Below, one piece after another: positions 55,675 through 64,000 of a DNA stretch of 64,000 nt. The notes beneath the pieces are model-generated. The model saw only the letters and a program-made list of their open reading frames with translations. It had not been told where the DNA came from and ran no database searches. The translations under genes were made by a program, and so were the position numbers. The DNA is from Marine Group I thaumarchaeote (GTDB taxonomy: Archaea > Thermoproteota > Nitrososphaeria > Nitrososphaerales > Nitrosopumilaceae). The stretch covers positions 1 through 64,000 of the forward strand of contig JACASX010000003.1 of NCBI GenBank assembly GCA_013390745.1. The letters run 5' to 3'. Each line of letters starts with the position of its first letter. Within the stretch, counting starts at the first letter, position 1.

Positions 55675-58600
55675 ATGAAAAACGAAATAGGACGTAAATT
55701 AACTAGTCTTACAATAATGGCGATTATGTTCGCCGGCGGTATGGCAATCGGTGTCCCAAGCTTTATGCCTGAGGCAGCATCCGACTTGTCAGTAACTGAC
55801 GGCTTACTAACCGTAAGTACAACAACTCTGCAAGGAGTAGCAATTTTAGAAATTGTTGTTAACGACCCAGATAACAGTGATACAACAGGAGACGTAACTG
55901 CACTATCAGCTTCAGTAGGTGGAACTTCTTATGACTTGACACAAGCAACCAACGGTAAATGGTATGCATATGTTGTTGATTTGTCACAAGCAGATCTATT
56001 GACAGCTGATGGCACAGGCCTCGAGTTTGGTATCAAATGTACAGAAGGTTTAGGTAAAGCTGAATCTACAACCGACCTTATAGTCGGTACATCAACTGAT
56101 GTTTATGCAGCAGTTGGATCATCAGTAAACCACTCAGCAGTAGCTCACATAGGCAATTGTCTTGACGCAGATGGTGCACTCGGTGTAACAGATGATACTG
56201 CAGGTTCAACAGCCAGAGAAGATCTGACTGCCGCAGTATTACAAGGAGCACCATCACTAAGTGATCCTGACAGTGACGCAGCTAACCTAGGACAACGAGC
56301 TCACGGGCTCAATGCTTCTGGTTATGGTACATGGCCTTACATCATTGGTGTCGACTTAAATGACGACAACGAGGTAGCATATGGTAGTGACGCAATCAAC
56401 GTCGTGTATGGAAATACTGACGATGAGACAAGCATCAGTATGTCAAACAGAAACCCAGCAGACAATTCTGAGATTCATTTGACAATAACTGATCCGGCAC
56501 TAAACATTGACCCAACAACTGCAGATCTGTGGCAATTTGATCTAAGTGATACAGCATTCGATACTAATTCAGCAGTATTCGGTAATAACGGAACTGGAAA
56601 CACTGCACAAAGTGCAGCTCAGATGGGTGACCTTGGTTTTGAATCCAATGGATTACTATCTGCTAACATTGAAACAGTATTAGCTACAGGTGCAAACAAC
56701 GTAGACACTGTAATAATGACTGAAAGTGGTGCAAACACAGGCGTGTTTGAATCATTCGACATTAACGGCAACGGCCAATTCCAAACAACAGTTGGCGCAG
56801 CCGCTGATACACAGGTCATATTCGGTTATGGTGGAAACAGTGTTGACATGATTATCACATACAACGACGCAACAATTTCAATGGACGCTGGCGGAGATTG
56901 GGCTCCAGGTCAAACGGCAACTATATCAGTAAATGATCCAGATGCCAACCGAAACCCAACCTCAGCAGAAACGCTGAACGCTTATGACGAAACAGTAGTA
57001 ATTCCAACTATCGTAATGGGTACTGGTGGTTTGACGCTTGCAACAGGTGCAAACCCATCACTGGAGAAAGGTGATACCAACGCAACTACAGGAGTAGTTG
57101 TTGGTACTGGTGACCAAAGCTCATACCTACTGACTGTCCAAAACACAACTGATAACAGTGAAAGATTACGAATCATCCACAGTGCTGAACATACAGCTTC
57201 TGCACTCACAACATACACATGGGTTAACGTAACAACAGGTCACACAAGAGCAAATTTGATTGACTTAGCAGGAACAGTAGTTCTTAACTATGATGTCAGA
57301 GGAGCAGCAGACCTAATGGCATCAACCGCAATCTCTACATATGTAGTTGATTCAGGCGAAAACTCAACCAACAACTCAGGAGGATTGATCACAGTCAATA
57401 CATCTGGTAACGTTAAAGCAGGCAGCTATGACTTAGCACCTGGAATAACAAATAATGATGTAACTGCAGTCCAAACCTTTTCCAGCAGCGATGCTGGTGA
57501 AGCAGGTACTGTATTTGTTGGCGTAGCCTTCAAGTTTACACACGCAGCTGGCAAAGATCTTGCCTCCAATGCAGACTATGCAATTTCAGCAGACTTTTGT
57601 AACTTCGATCAAGCAAATGGCTCACTTACTCACAACTGTATCTACAGATTAGAAGCCGTAGAGACCGGTGACAACACTGGTATCTTTGAAGGCACTGTAG
57701 AATACGTTAACCTAAACAACTCAACAACTGGCGGTGCCATCAGTGGTGAACACGATGGTGGTGACCAAGAAGTTGAGGGTCTTTTGGGATACATACGAGG
57801 TGACGCACTCACTGTAGTCTTAATGGACTCAGTAAGTGGCAGTGACTCTGTACGTGTCGTGTATAACGACACAGATGCATTCCAAGTTGCCACCAAGATT
57901 GGTGCACAACTAGAAACATCTACATACACAGGTGACATTAGTCTTGATGCAGATAGTTACGGAGCAGCAGACATTGCAGTAATAACAATAGTCGATGCAG
58001 ATCTTAACACAGATAGTGCTTCACGTGATACTTACCAAAACAGTTCTACTACATTCAACATTACAGTCACACAATCCGGTCAAACCAATTCTGAACAATT
58101 GGTAGCAGCAGCTATGACAATCATTGAAACTGGCGACAATACTGGTGTCTTTGTAGGAACATTCTCTGTTCCTGATTACAAGGGCTCAGATTTGGAACTA
58201 GTATACTATGATTCAAGAGATGCTGGCGGAAGTGCCGTAGAATATTATGATACAGCAACAGTAGTTTCAAACTCTGGTTCTGTAGCATTTGATAGATCTG
58301 TATATCCAGTTCCATTCACCGCTGGTGACCTTAGAACAGGATCTGCAGAAACGACACTACAGACTGAACCAGGTATCGTAACCGCATGGATTACGGTTTC
58401 AGATGGCGACGAAACTAACGACACATTAACCACTGCCTCTACAACAGCAGCTGGTCTAATTCTGATCAAACATACTAACTCTACAGGATCTGTAACTATT
58501 GCTACCGCAGGTAGCACAGCTGCATATTCTGGAACAGCTGGTTCACTTGTTCAAGAACTAGGACCTCTTAGCGAGATTGTAATAGGTAGCAGTGAGTTTG

Positions 58601-60285
58601 AAGTGTCTTTGTCCATATCTGAAACAATGGGAACCGCGAGCGGAACTCACACAATCCAAGCTGGTGACGTTATCCAAGTAGAATATGTTGATACAGCAGA
58701 CAGTGCAGGCAGTACAAGTACCTTCTATGATTCTTCAACATTTGATCTAAGAACAGGTACACTTTCAGTTGACAAGGATGTCTATGTAATGGGCAGCGAT
58801 ATGGTTGTTACAATAACCGATCCTGACTTGAACTTAGACTCTGGAACATGTGAATCATATGCAATGAGTATCCTAGAATGGGATTCATCTGCTGATTCAT
58901 CTCAATTGTTAGCAACCTCTTCTGCATCAAACACCTCAGCTTACTTTACATCAAACCCATCATCTATCGAGGAAACTGGTTGTGACACTGGAGTATTCCA
59001 GACTGTAGTCACACTACCAGTCACAACAATTGGTGATGGAGGCGATCCAGAGTATGGTGAAAGTGTAACATTGACATATGTCGATGTTGGACTATCTGGT
59101 GAAAGCGATGTAGAAGGCGACACTGCAGACATTGAAGCTTACTTCAGTATATCCAACTTTGGTGCTATTGTCGAACTCGACAAGGCACTCTATAATTGGA
59201 CTGATACTGTGTACATAACAATCACTGCACCTGATCACAACAACAACAGCGCCGCTGAAGAAACAATTGGCACATCAGCACTTCCAATTCAGTTAACAAC
59301 ACGAGCTGGAAAGATGTGTACAACTGCTAACGGCAGCGCATACGCAGTAGCAGCAGAAACTGGTCCTGACACTGGAGTATTTACTATGGAAGTAGCATTA
59401 CAAGGATATCAGCTAGCCGCGGCAACTAACACGCCATCGGCATCAGCCTTCGCTTGTAGTGGATCATCCAGTACAGCTGGAACAGCAAAAACTGCAGGAC
59501 AAACTGACGGTGTATCCGTTTCATACGAGTACACTGACGCAGTAGTAGTTGTTGCATCAGCCTCAATTGCATTCAATATAGCAGAAGCAGGCTTTGACAC
59601 AAGTAGTGCCTCAGCAGGCGGCTCAGCAGTATTGACCGTAACAGACGCAGATGAGAACACGAACAGCGGCATTATTAACACGTTAACAGCAGCAGTATTC
59701 TCCGATTCAGATAATGGTGGTTTCACACTCACCTTGAACGAGACAGATGAAGACACAGGAGTATTCGAAGGAACGGTATTCTTTACCTCCACGGATGCAA
59801 CTTCTGGTTCAAGTCTTCGTGTCTCTGAAGGTGACACAGTAACCACTGAATATTCTGACACAACTCTACCAGAACCATATACTGATAGCGATTCATTGAC
59901 CATAGCATCCACATTGACAATAGGCACAGCATTCCCTCCACTTGAGAGAGCACCTGCTGCTAACGCACGAGTAGTCGACGCATTCGGCTCTTCGGTAGCG
60001 GAAGTATCAGTTAATCAACAAGTGCAGATTGCAGCCGACGTGTCAAATGGACAGAGCAGTGATCAAGCATTCGCATACTTAGTACAGGTACAGGATGGAG
60101 ACGGAGTAACGGTGTCATTAGCATGGATTACAGGTTCTTTGACTGCAGGACAATCAATGAGTCCAGCATTGTCATGGACGCCTAGCGCTGCCGGATCATA
60201 CACTGCAACAGTGTTTGTCTGGGAGAGCGTAGATAATCCAACCGCGCTATCACCAACCACATCTGTAACCATAGACGTAGTATAA
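55675..60285 (+). CDS. Giant S-layer protein of Nitrosopumilus type
   Basis: A 1536-residue secreted protein with a signal peptide (SLTIMAIMFAGGMAIGVPS) and no C-terminal membrane anchor. The chain consists of about seven Ig-like domains marked by recurring acidic motifs: a V-x-D-P-D-x-N element (for example VTITDPDLNLDS) and E-T-G-x-N-T-G-V-F-E-G (six variants), likely calcium-binding. It is rich in Thr, Ser, Ala and Asp, with many N-x-S/T sequons, and has exactly eight Cys in four local pairs. This matches the S-layer protein described in N. maritimus, which coats the cell and may concentrate ammonium. Codon use looks more refined than in neighbours, fitting very high expression. Confidence 0.88.
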   Translation: MKNEIGRKLTSLTIMAIMFAGGMAIGVPSFMPEAASDLSVTDGLLTVSTTTLQGVAILEIVVNDPDNSDTTGDVTALSASVGGTSYDLTQATNGKWYAYVVDLSQADLLTADGTGLEFGIKCTEGLGKAESTTDLIVGTSTDVYAAVGSSVNHSAVAHIGNCLDADGALGVTDDTAGSTAREDLTAAVLQGAPSLSDPDSDAANLGQRAHGLNASGYGTWPYIIGVDLNDDNEVAYGSDAINVVYGNTDDETSISMSNRNPADNSEIHLTITDPALNIDPTTADLWQFDLSDTAFDTNSAVFGNNGTGNTAQSAAQMGDLGFESNGLLSANIETVLATGANNVDTVIMTESGANTGVFESFDINGNGQFQTTVGAAADTQVIFGYGGNSVDMIITYNDATISMDAGGDWAPGQTATISVNDPDANRNPTSAETLNAYDETVVIPTIVMGTGGLTLATGANPSLEKGDTNATTGVVVGTGDQSSYLLTVQNTTDNSERLRIIHSAEHTASALTTYTWVNVTTGHTRANLIDLAGTVVLNYDVRGAADLMASTAISTYVVDSGENSTNNSGGLITVNTSGNVKAGSYDLAPGITNNDVTAVQTFSSSDAGEAGTVFVGVAFKFTHAAGKDLASNADYAISADFCNFDQANGSLTHNCIYRLEAVETGDNTGIFEGTVEYVNLNNSTTGGAISGEHDGGDQEVEGLLGYIRGDALTVVLMDSVSGSDSVRVVYNDTDAFQVATKIGAQLETSTYTGDISLDADSYGAADIAVITIVDADLNTDSASRDTYQNSSTTFNITVTQSGQTNSEQLVAAAMTIIETGDNTGVFVGTFSVPDYKGSDLELVYYDSRDAGGSAVEYYDTATVVSNSGSVAFDRSVYPVPFTAGDLRTGSAETTLQTEPGIVTAWITVSDGDETNDTLTTASTTAAGLILIKHTNSTGSVTIATAGSTAAYSGTAGSLVQELGPLSEIVIGSSEFEVSLSISETMGTASGTHTIQAGDVIQVEYVDTADSAGSTSTFYDSSTFDLRTGTLSVDKDVYVMGSDMVVTITDPDLNLDSGTCESYAMSILEWDSSADSSQLLATSSASNTSAYFTSNPSSIEETGCDTGVFQTVVTLPVTTIGDGGDPEYGESVTLTYVDVGLSGESDVEGDTADIEAYFSISNFGAIVELDKALYNWTDTVYITITAPDHNNNSAAEETIGTSALPIQLTTRAGKMCTTANGSAYAVAAETGPDTGVFTMEVALQGYQLAAATNTPSASAFACSGSSSTAGTAKTAGQTDGVSVSYEYTDAVVVVASASIAFNIAEAGFDTSSASAGGSAVLTVTDADENTNSGIINTLTAAVFSDSDNGGFTLTLNETDEDTGVFEGTVFFTSTDATSGSSLRVSEGDTVTTEYSDTTLPEPYTDSDSLTIASTLTIGTAFPPLERAPAANARVVDAFGSSVAEVSVNQQVQIAADVSNGQSSDQAFAYLVQVQDGDGVTVSLAWITGSLTAGQSMSPALSWTPSAAGSYTATVFVWESVDNPTALSPTTSVTIDVV

Positions 60286-60311
60286 GACTAGAAACTTTCT
60301 AACCCCCCCCC

Positions 60312-60324
60312 TTTCTTTTTTTTT
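60312..60324 (+). terminator. T-rich terminator after the S-layer gene
   Basis: A run of nine C followed by TTTCTTTTTTTTT lies about 26 bp after the S-layer stop. Archaeal polymerase stops at T-tracts. It would insulate the highly expressed S-layer transcript from the next gene. Confidence 0.6.
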
Positions 60325-60405
60325 AAAAATCAATAACTAGCGGATGCTCAAATTAAAGAAAATTTGTTCAGAAACAATATCTATAAGGCTAAATTAACAT
60401 AAACG

Positions 60406-61389
60406 TTGAAATTTCTAATTTTCATTATTCTCAGTCTTCTAATTACAGTTAGTTCACCACAGGTGTTTGCGGAAGAACTGAAAATGTACACGAACCAGCA
60501 GATATACTCTACACAGCATCCGCTTTTAGTATATGGTACCGGGCCTGAAAACTCGCCTCTGATTTTACGTTTGTTTGCGCCAGATGGAACCATTGCAGAG
60601 TTTGAGCAGATTATAACAAACACTGACGGCTCGTTCAGCCATAAGATACTGGATTGGCCACCTTCCTCAACAAAATATCCATTTGGTACTTACACAGTTG
60701 AAGCAATAACAAATGTTGGTGAAAGCCAAAAAATTGACATAAAGTTTGCATCATCTACAGAACTTGAACTGATACCCATAGAACGCAAAATCACTACACA
60801 AGTATTTGCACCTGAGATGGCAGCGGCAGATCGATCTTTCCGCGTGTTTGTACAGGTTACAAGTGATGGTCTTTTGGTGAGCGGCGATGCAAAGAAGGTA
60901 TTGTCATCATCACACATACATTCTCCCGACGGAAAAGTGCAAAGCCTTGCAATGTCAATGGAGATGCTACATGAGGGGCTTTACTTTGTTGAATACACTC
61001 CTAGAATTGAAGGTACTTACATCTTCCATATGGTAGCATTTTCCCAAGGAACGCAGTCCCATGGCTCTGCCGCCACTCTTGTTCTGGGACAAGACTTGGG
61101 AGGAATATCTAAGCAGATCGTAATTCTTGATGAAGTGTTAACCACTGCATCGGATAATCTCAATGTGTTACAAACTGACATACATGGATTCGGTTCCACC
61201 CTTGAAGACGCTAGTACCACACTACGGAACAGCGTAACAACTATTGATGCTAGTGTGTCTTCCATGTCATTAGCAGTGGATAATATAGAGGAGGCGTCAT
61301 TACAGGTAAATTCGTTATTGTTTCCAATAATGGGTGCTATTGCAGTTATACTTGCCCTACAGATTTCAATAATTGCTAGAAGAAGATAA
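60406..61389 (+). CDS. Surface protein with beta domains, coiled region and C-terminal membrane anchor
   Basis: A 327-residue protein from TTG. It has a signal peptide (MKFLIFIILSLLITVSS...VFA), beta-sandwich-like segments (LKMYTNQQIYSTQHPLLVYG; PFGTYTVEAITNVGESQKI; LYFVEYTPRIEGTYIFHMV), a helical, probably coiled region at about 235-300 (EVLTTASDNLNVLQTDIHG; TTLRNSVTTIDASVSSMS), and one membrane helix (FPIMGAIAVILALQISII) with RRR at the very end. This is the layout of a membrane-standing stalk. Directly following the S-layer gene, it is a candidate S-layer anchor analogous to SlaB of Sulfolobales; this is inference, and no homology to SlaB can be shown by eye. Confidence 0.7.
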   Translation: MKFLIFIILSLLITVSSPQVFAEELKMYTNQQIYSTQHPLLVYGTGPENSPLILRLFAPDGTIAEFEQIITNTDGSFSHKILDWPPSSTKYPFGTYTVEAITNVGESQKIDIKFASSTELELIPIERKITTQVFAPEMAAADRSFRVFVQVTSDGLLVSGDAKKVLSSSHIHSPDGKVQSLAMSMEMLHEGLYFVEYTPRIEGTYIFHMVAFSQGTQSHGSAATLVLGQDLGGISKQIVILDEVLTTASDNLNVLQTDIHGFGSTLEDASTTLRNSVTTIDASVSSMSLAVDNIEEASLQVNSLLFPIMGAIAVILALQISIIARRR

Positions 61390-61419
61390 TTATAATAAAC
61401 GAGCAAAGAATTTTCAATC

Positions 61420-64000
61420 ATGCCAAAACTGGCTCTTTTTTTATCGGCATTTTTTTTACTGATTTTATTTCAGCAAAGCTCTTACGGCTTTATTGAGGGA
61501 GCTGAAGTTCCCATGCTTTCAAATTTTGACATCGAAAGAACATCGGATATCATCTCAATAGATTTGCCTCACCAGGAAAACTTGGCAAAAAGATATCTGG
61601 TTTATGGTTCGGGTTCGCTAAACAGCGCATTTACTGATACAAAAAATATTGCATATGGAATTGACGCGGACAAGGGATTTTTTTCGGTTGGGATTTTAAC
61701 CGAAAATGAGGCATCTAAACTAAAGTCAAAGGGATACTATGTAATTGAGGACTTTCCCTTAGATTTTCACTCCAAGTACGTTTCGACAAACGCAATTACT
61801 AAAATATCCCAGTTAGGCAATATTGCAAACTCAGAACAGGTTCATAAACTCTATGATATAACTGGCAAAGGAGTAACTATCGCAGTAGTGGATACTGGAG
61901 TTGACTTTTCTAATCCTGACATCATGGAATCACTGGCACGAGACGACGATAATAATCCCATAATGCTTGATGCTGACGGACAGGGATTGGTTCTTACAAA
62001 TTCAACATTTGCTGCAAACATAAAGTATGGTAAGGTGTACAATTTCACAAAAACTGCCATGCTGCAATTAAATGCAACCTCTCATGTGTACGAGTCAAGT
62101 GACGGTGTATTTTTGAACACACAGGCAAAAAATGGCACAATTTCTATTTACAACTCTTTTTCTCCGAATTATGGTAATGCGTATGTTCTTGAAGGCAGAG
62201 TAACAGGCGACTTGAAAATTGGAACAAGTCAAAAAAACTTTATCCAATCCAAAAGCGGGATTTATCATCTAGGTGCAATTCTTGCTTCTCATGTTGGAAA
62301 ACTTCAGGTTCTGGTTGTTTTAGTAACTGATCCAAATCAAGCAGGAGTATACGACACCATTACGCCTGACATGTCAACTTCTTGGATGGACTTTACGAAG
62401 AAAGAACAATCTAGACCAGATTATGACTTTGATTTTACTGACGAGACGCCGATTACCATTGGTAGCGGAAACGAATTCCTGGTTTATGATTCAGATGATG
62501 ACGGAATCAATGATTATTCAGCAGGAACAGTAGGTGCAAGAGTAGTTGACATATACGGAATTATTTCAGACAAAGCAGAAATTGATGATAAGATAGGCGC
62601 AGTTAACGGAACTTTGCTCCCTGCAATGGATAAGAACGGCAATTACTTTGGGGTAATGAACGATTTTTACGGACATGGTACTGCCACTTCTGCGACCATT
62701 GCATCAAAGGGAAAAATGGAGTATGATATCTACAATGGCACCAAAAAATACACAATACTAGGTATTGCCCCAGACGTCAGCATACTTCCAGTAAAGTCGT
62801 TGTGGTTTGGCGATGTGTTTTATGGATGGATGTGGGCTGCCGGGTTTGAAAACGAGGAAAGCAAGTGGATATACACAGGAGAGCCAAAAACAGATATTAT
62901 TTCAAACAGCTGGGGCATTAGCAATTTTCCAAGCCTAGAGTATGCTCCGGGTCTGGACATCTCATCACACATCCTTAACGCACTGGTCATACCACAATCA
63001 CTTCATCAAAATTATACAGGTACAACGATAATATCAAGTGCTGGAAACTCGGGACATGGATATGGTACTATGGGCATGCCAGGCATCTCATCGTTTGGTA
63101 TCTCAGTTGGTGCGGTAACAAGTAACGATTTTGTTGGATATGGTCCATTCAAAGACCAGCCACGATTTGGTAACACAACTGACCATTCAGGTCATGTTGT
63201 TGATTTTTCAGCCAGAGGTCCAGGAGTAATTGGTGACCCCAAGCCGGATTTAATGAGTATTGGGGCATATAGCTTCGTTCCATCAGCCATAACAAAATAT
63301 TTATCGAAAGAGGGCGAGACTAGGGAACCATTTAGTGTTTTTGGCGGTACCAGCATGTCTGCGCCAATTGCTGCTGGGAGTGCGGCTCTCTTGGTTGAAA
63401 GTTTGAAAGAGAAATCAGTGAGCTATGATCCGTTTACGATTCGAAACCTGTTGATGTCATCTGCGGACGATCTGCACAACGATCCGTTGACACAGGGTGC
63501 AGGATTAGTAAATGCGCTAGATGCTGTAAGGATAGTGAATGGGCACGGAGGAAAATTTTTGGTGCATAACGATGCAACATTTTCAAACATAAAAGAAGTG
63601 ATTGACATTTCCTCATCATCATTTAATTTAGATTTATTTGGTATTGATGAATTTGGTCTTTCCGACAAGACATTCCCCATGACAAGTTGGTATGGTGGAA
63701 GATTGAATCCTGGGGAAGAATCTACCACCACTTTTACAATTGAAAATCCAAATAACTATACAATTAATGTTAAAATCAAACCAGAAACTCTAAAGTTAAT
63801 TGATACACTACAAATGAGCGGAGTCACCGAGCCTCATCTGCAAGACCAAATTTTAAATGAACCAGAAACATATAGACCAAATTACATCAAACTAGATGAC
63901 ATTCCAGCAGAGCATAGAATTTCTAATGAAACCAGCATAATCCATCCAGACTCTTCGCTCATGATACTGAACCTTCACTTTCCATTCAACACTTTCATGA
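61420..64000 (+). CDS. Large secreted subtilisin-like protease, pyrolysin type (3' end beyond window)
   Basis: A frame of at least 860 residues from ATG 61420, open to the window end. It has a signal peptide (LALFLSAFFLLILFQQSS), a propeptide of about 130 residues, and an S8 catalytic domain with D158 in VAVVDTGVDF-type context (AVVDTGVDF), H419 in YGHGTATSAT, Asn in SSAGNSGHG and S645 in GGTSMSAPIAAG. The 260-residue insert between Asp and His is the mark of pyrolysin and tripeptidyl-peptidase II-like subtilases; it contains an Asp-rich DSDDDGINDYSAG calcium-loop-like motif. Beyond about 690, beta domains begin. It follows the anchor gene by 30 bp, suggesting a cell-surface protease tied to the S-layer. 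Confidence 0.9.
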   Translation, partial: MPKLALFLSAFFLLILFQQSSYGFIEGAEVPMLSNFDIERTSDIISIDLPHQENLAKRYLVYGSGSLNSAFTDTKNIAYGIDADKGFFSVGILTENEASKLKSKGYYVIEDFPLDFHSKYVSTNAITKISQLGNIANSEQVHKLYDITGKGVTIAVVDTGVDFSNPDIMESLARDDDNNPIMLDADGQGLVLTNSTFAANIKYGKVYNFTKTAMLQLNATSHVYESSDGVFLNTQAKNGTISIYNSFSPNYGNAYVLEGRVTGDLKIGTSQKNFIQSKSGIYHLGAILASHVGKLQVLVVLVTDPNQAGVYDTITPDMSTSWMDFTKKEQSRPDYDFDFTDETPITIGSGNEFLVYDSDDDGINDYSAGTVGARVVDIYGIISDKAEIDDKIGAVNGTLLPAMDKNGNYFGVMNDFYGHGTATSATIASKGKMEYDIYNGTKKYTILGIAPDVSILPVKSLWFGDVFYGWMWAAGFENEESKWIYTGEPKTDIISNSWGISNFPSLEYAPGLDISSHILNALVIPQSLHQNYTGTTIISSAGNSGHGYGTMGMPGISSFGISVGAVTSNDFVGYGPFKDQPRFGNTTDHSGHVVDFSARGPGVIGDPKPDLMSIGAYSFVPSAITKYLSKEGETREPFSVFGGTSMSAPIAAGSAALLVESLKEKSVSYDPFTIRNLLMSSADDLHNDPLTQGAGLVNALDAVRIVNGHGGKFLVHNDATFSNIKEVIDISSSSFNLDLFGIDEFGLSDKTFPMTSWYGGRLNPGEESTTTFTIENPNNYTINVKIKPETLKLIDTLQMSGVTEPHLQDQILNEPETYRPNYIKLDDIPAEHRISNETSIIHPDSSLMILNLHFPFNTFM

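Noticed and set aside
59409-59927. 172-codon minus-strand frame in the S-layer gene
   Set aside because: Shadow of the Thr/Ser/Ala-rich plus-strand coding; low complexity and no start signals.
63423-63731. 102-codon minus-strand frame in the protease gene
   Set aside because: Overlaps the catalytic domain of the subtilase, whose triad is in frame on the plus strand; no supporting signals.

Overview
The window is a gene-dense, AT-rich archaeal chromosome segment. Its gene set points to an ammonia-oxidising archaeon of the Nitrososphaerota (Thaumarchaeota), probably a marine Nitrosopumilaceae member. The evidence is archaeal/eukaryotic-type information genes (S19e, S27e, L44e, PDCD5, TFE, NAC, Csl4, Dph2, TiaS, aTrm56, thermosome), an archaeal initiator tRNA, a giant Ig-repeat S-layer protein of the Nitrosopumilus type, archaeal cobalamin and riboflavin pathways, and secreted proteins carrying the W-I-K-N-x-A-x-W-W module common in this phylum. 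Many genes start with TTG or GTG. Several have a TATA box 24-27 bp before the start codon, which implies leaderless mRNAs. No insertion sequence, prophage or CRISPR array was seen, and no amo genes are in the window.

Layout. 0-2.8 kb: S19e, PDCD5, a crotonyl/acryloyl-CoA reductase-like enzyme and a CitE-like lyase. 2.8-7.2 kb: riboflavin genes (ribE; then ribB-ribH-arfA-amidohydrolase-arfC behind a tandem 18-bp repeat). 7.1-10.4 kb (minus): tfe, trm56, hflX, phoU-like. 10.4-14.3 kb: PUA protein, NAC, small proteins, a PAC3-like protein, UbiD-like decarboxylase, CbtA. 14.4-17.1 kb: phnD-phnC-phnE-type ABC transporter. 17.1-19.9 kb (minus): heme O synthase, Lrp regulator, aspartate-semialdehyde dehydrogenase. 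19.9-24.1 kb: cobalamin operon with a CobQ that lacks its amidotransferase domain. 24.1-36 kb: ribosomal proteins, adenine deaminase, thermosome, ROK kinase, GMP synthase, pentapeptide-repeat protein, MptE, DHPS, IMPDH. 36-41.4 kb: pheA, csl4, dph2, tiaS, a secreted protein and tRNA-iMet. 41.4-43.7 kb: PQQ-type dehydrogenase and class II HMG-CoA reductase. 43.7-52.9 kb: histidine operon with a HAD hydrolase and a membrane-anchored protein inserted. 52.9-55.5 kb: threonine synthase and a fused MoaD-like/E1 protein. 55.6-64 kb: S-layer protein, a candidate coiled-coil membrane anchor and a large pyrolysin-type subtilase cut by the window end.

The best candidates for undescribed biology are: (1) the amidohydrolase inside the riboflavin operon, which fits the unassigned archaeal pyrimidine deaminase; (2) the MoaD-E1 fusion with an internal Gly-Gly, lying 1 bp after a PLP-enzyme gene; (3) the amidotransferase-less CobQ; (4) the S-layer/anchor/protease cluster; (5) the HAD hydrolase as a histidinol-phosphatase candidate; and (6) the ECR-like reductase with half of the CO2-pocket residues changed. 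All functions are assigned by eye from sequence; no database search was run.
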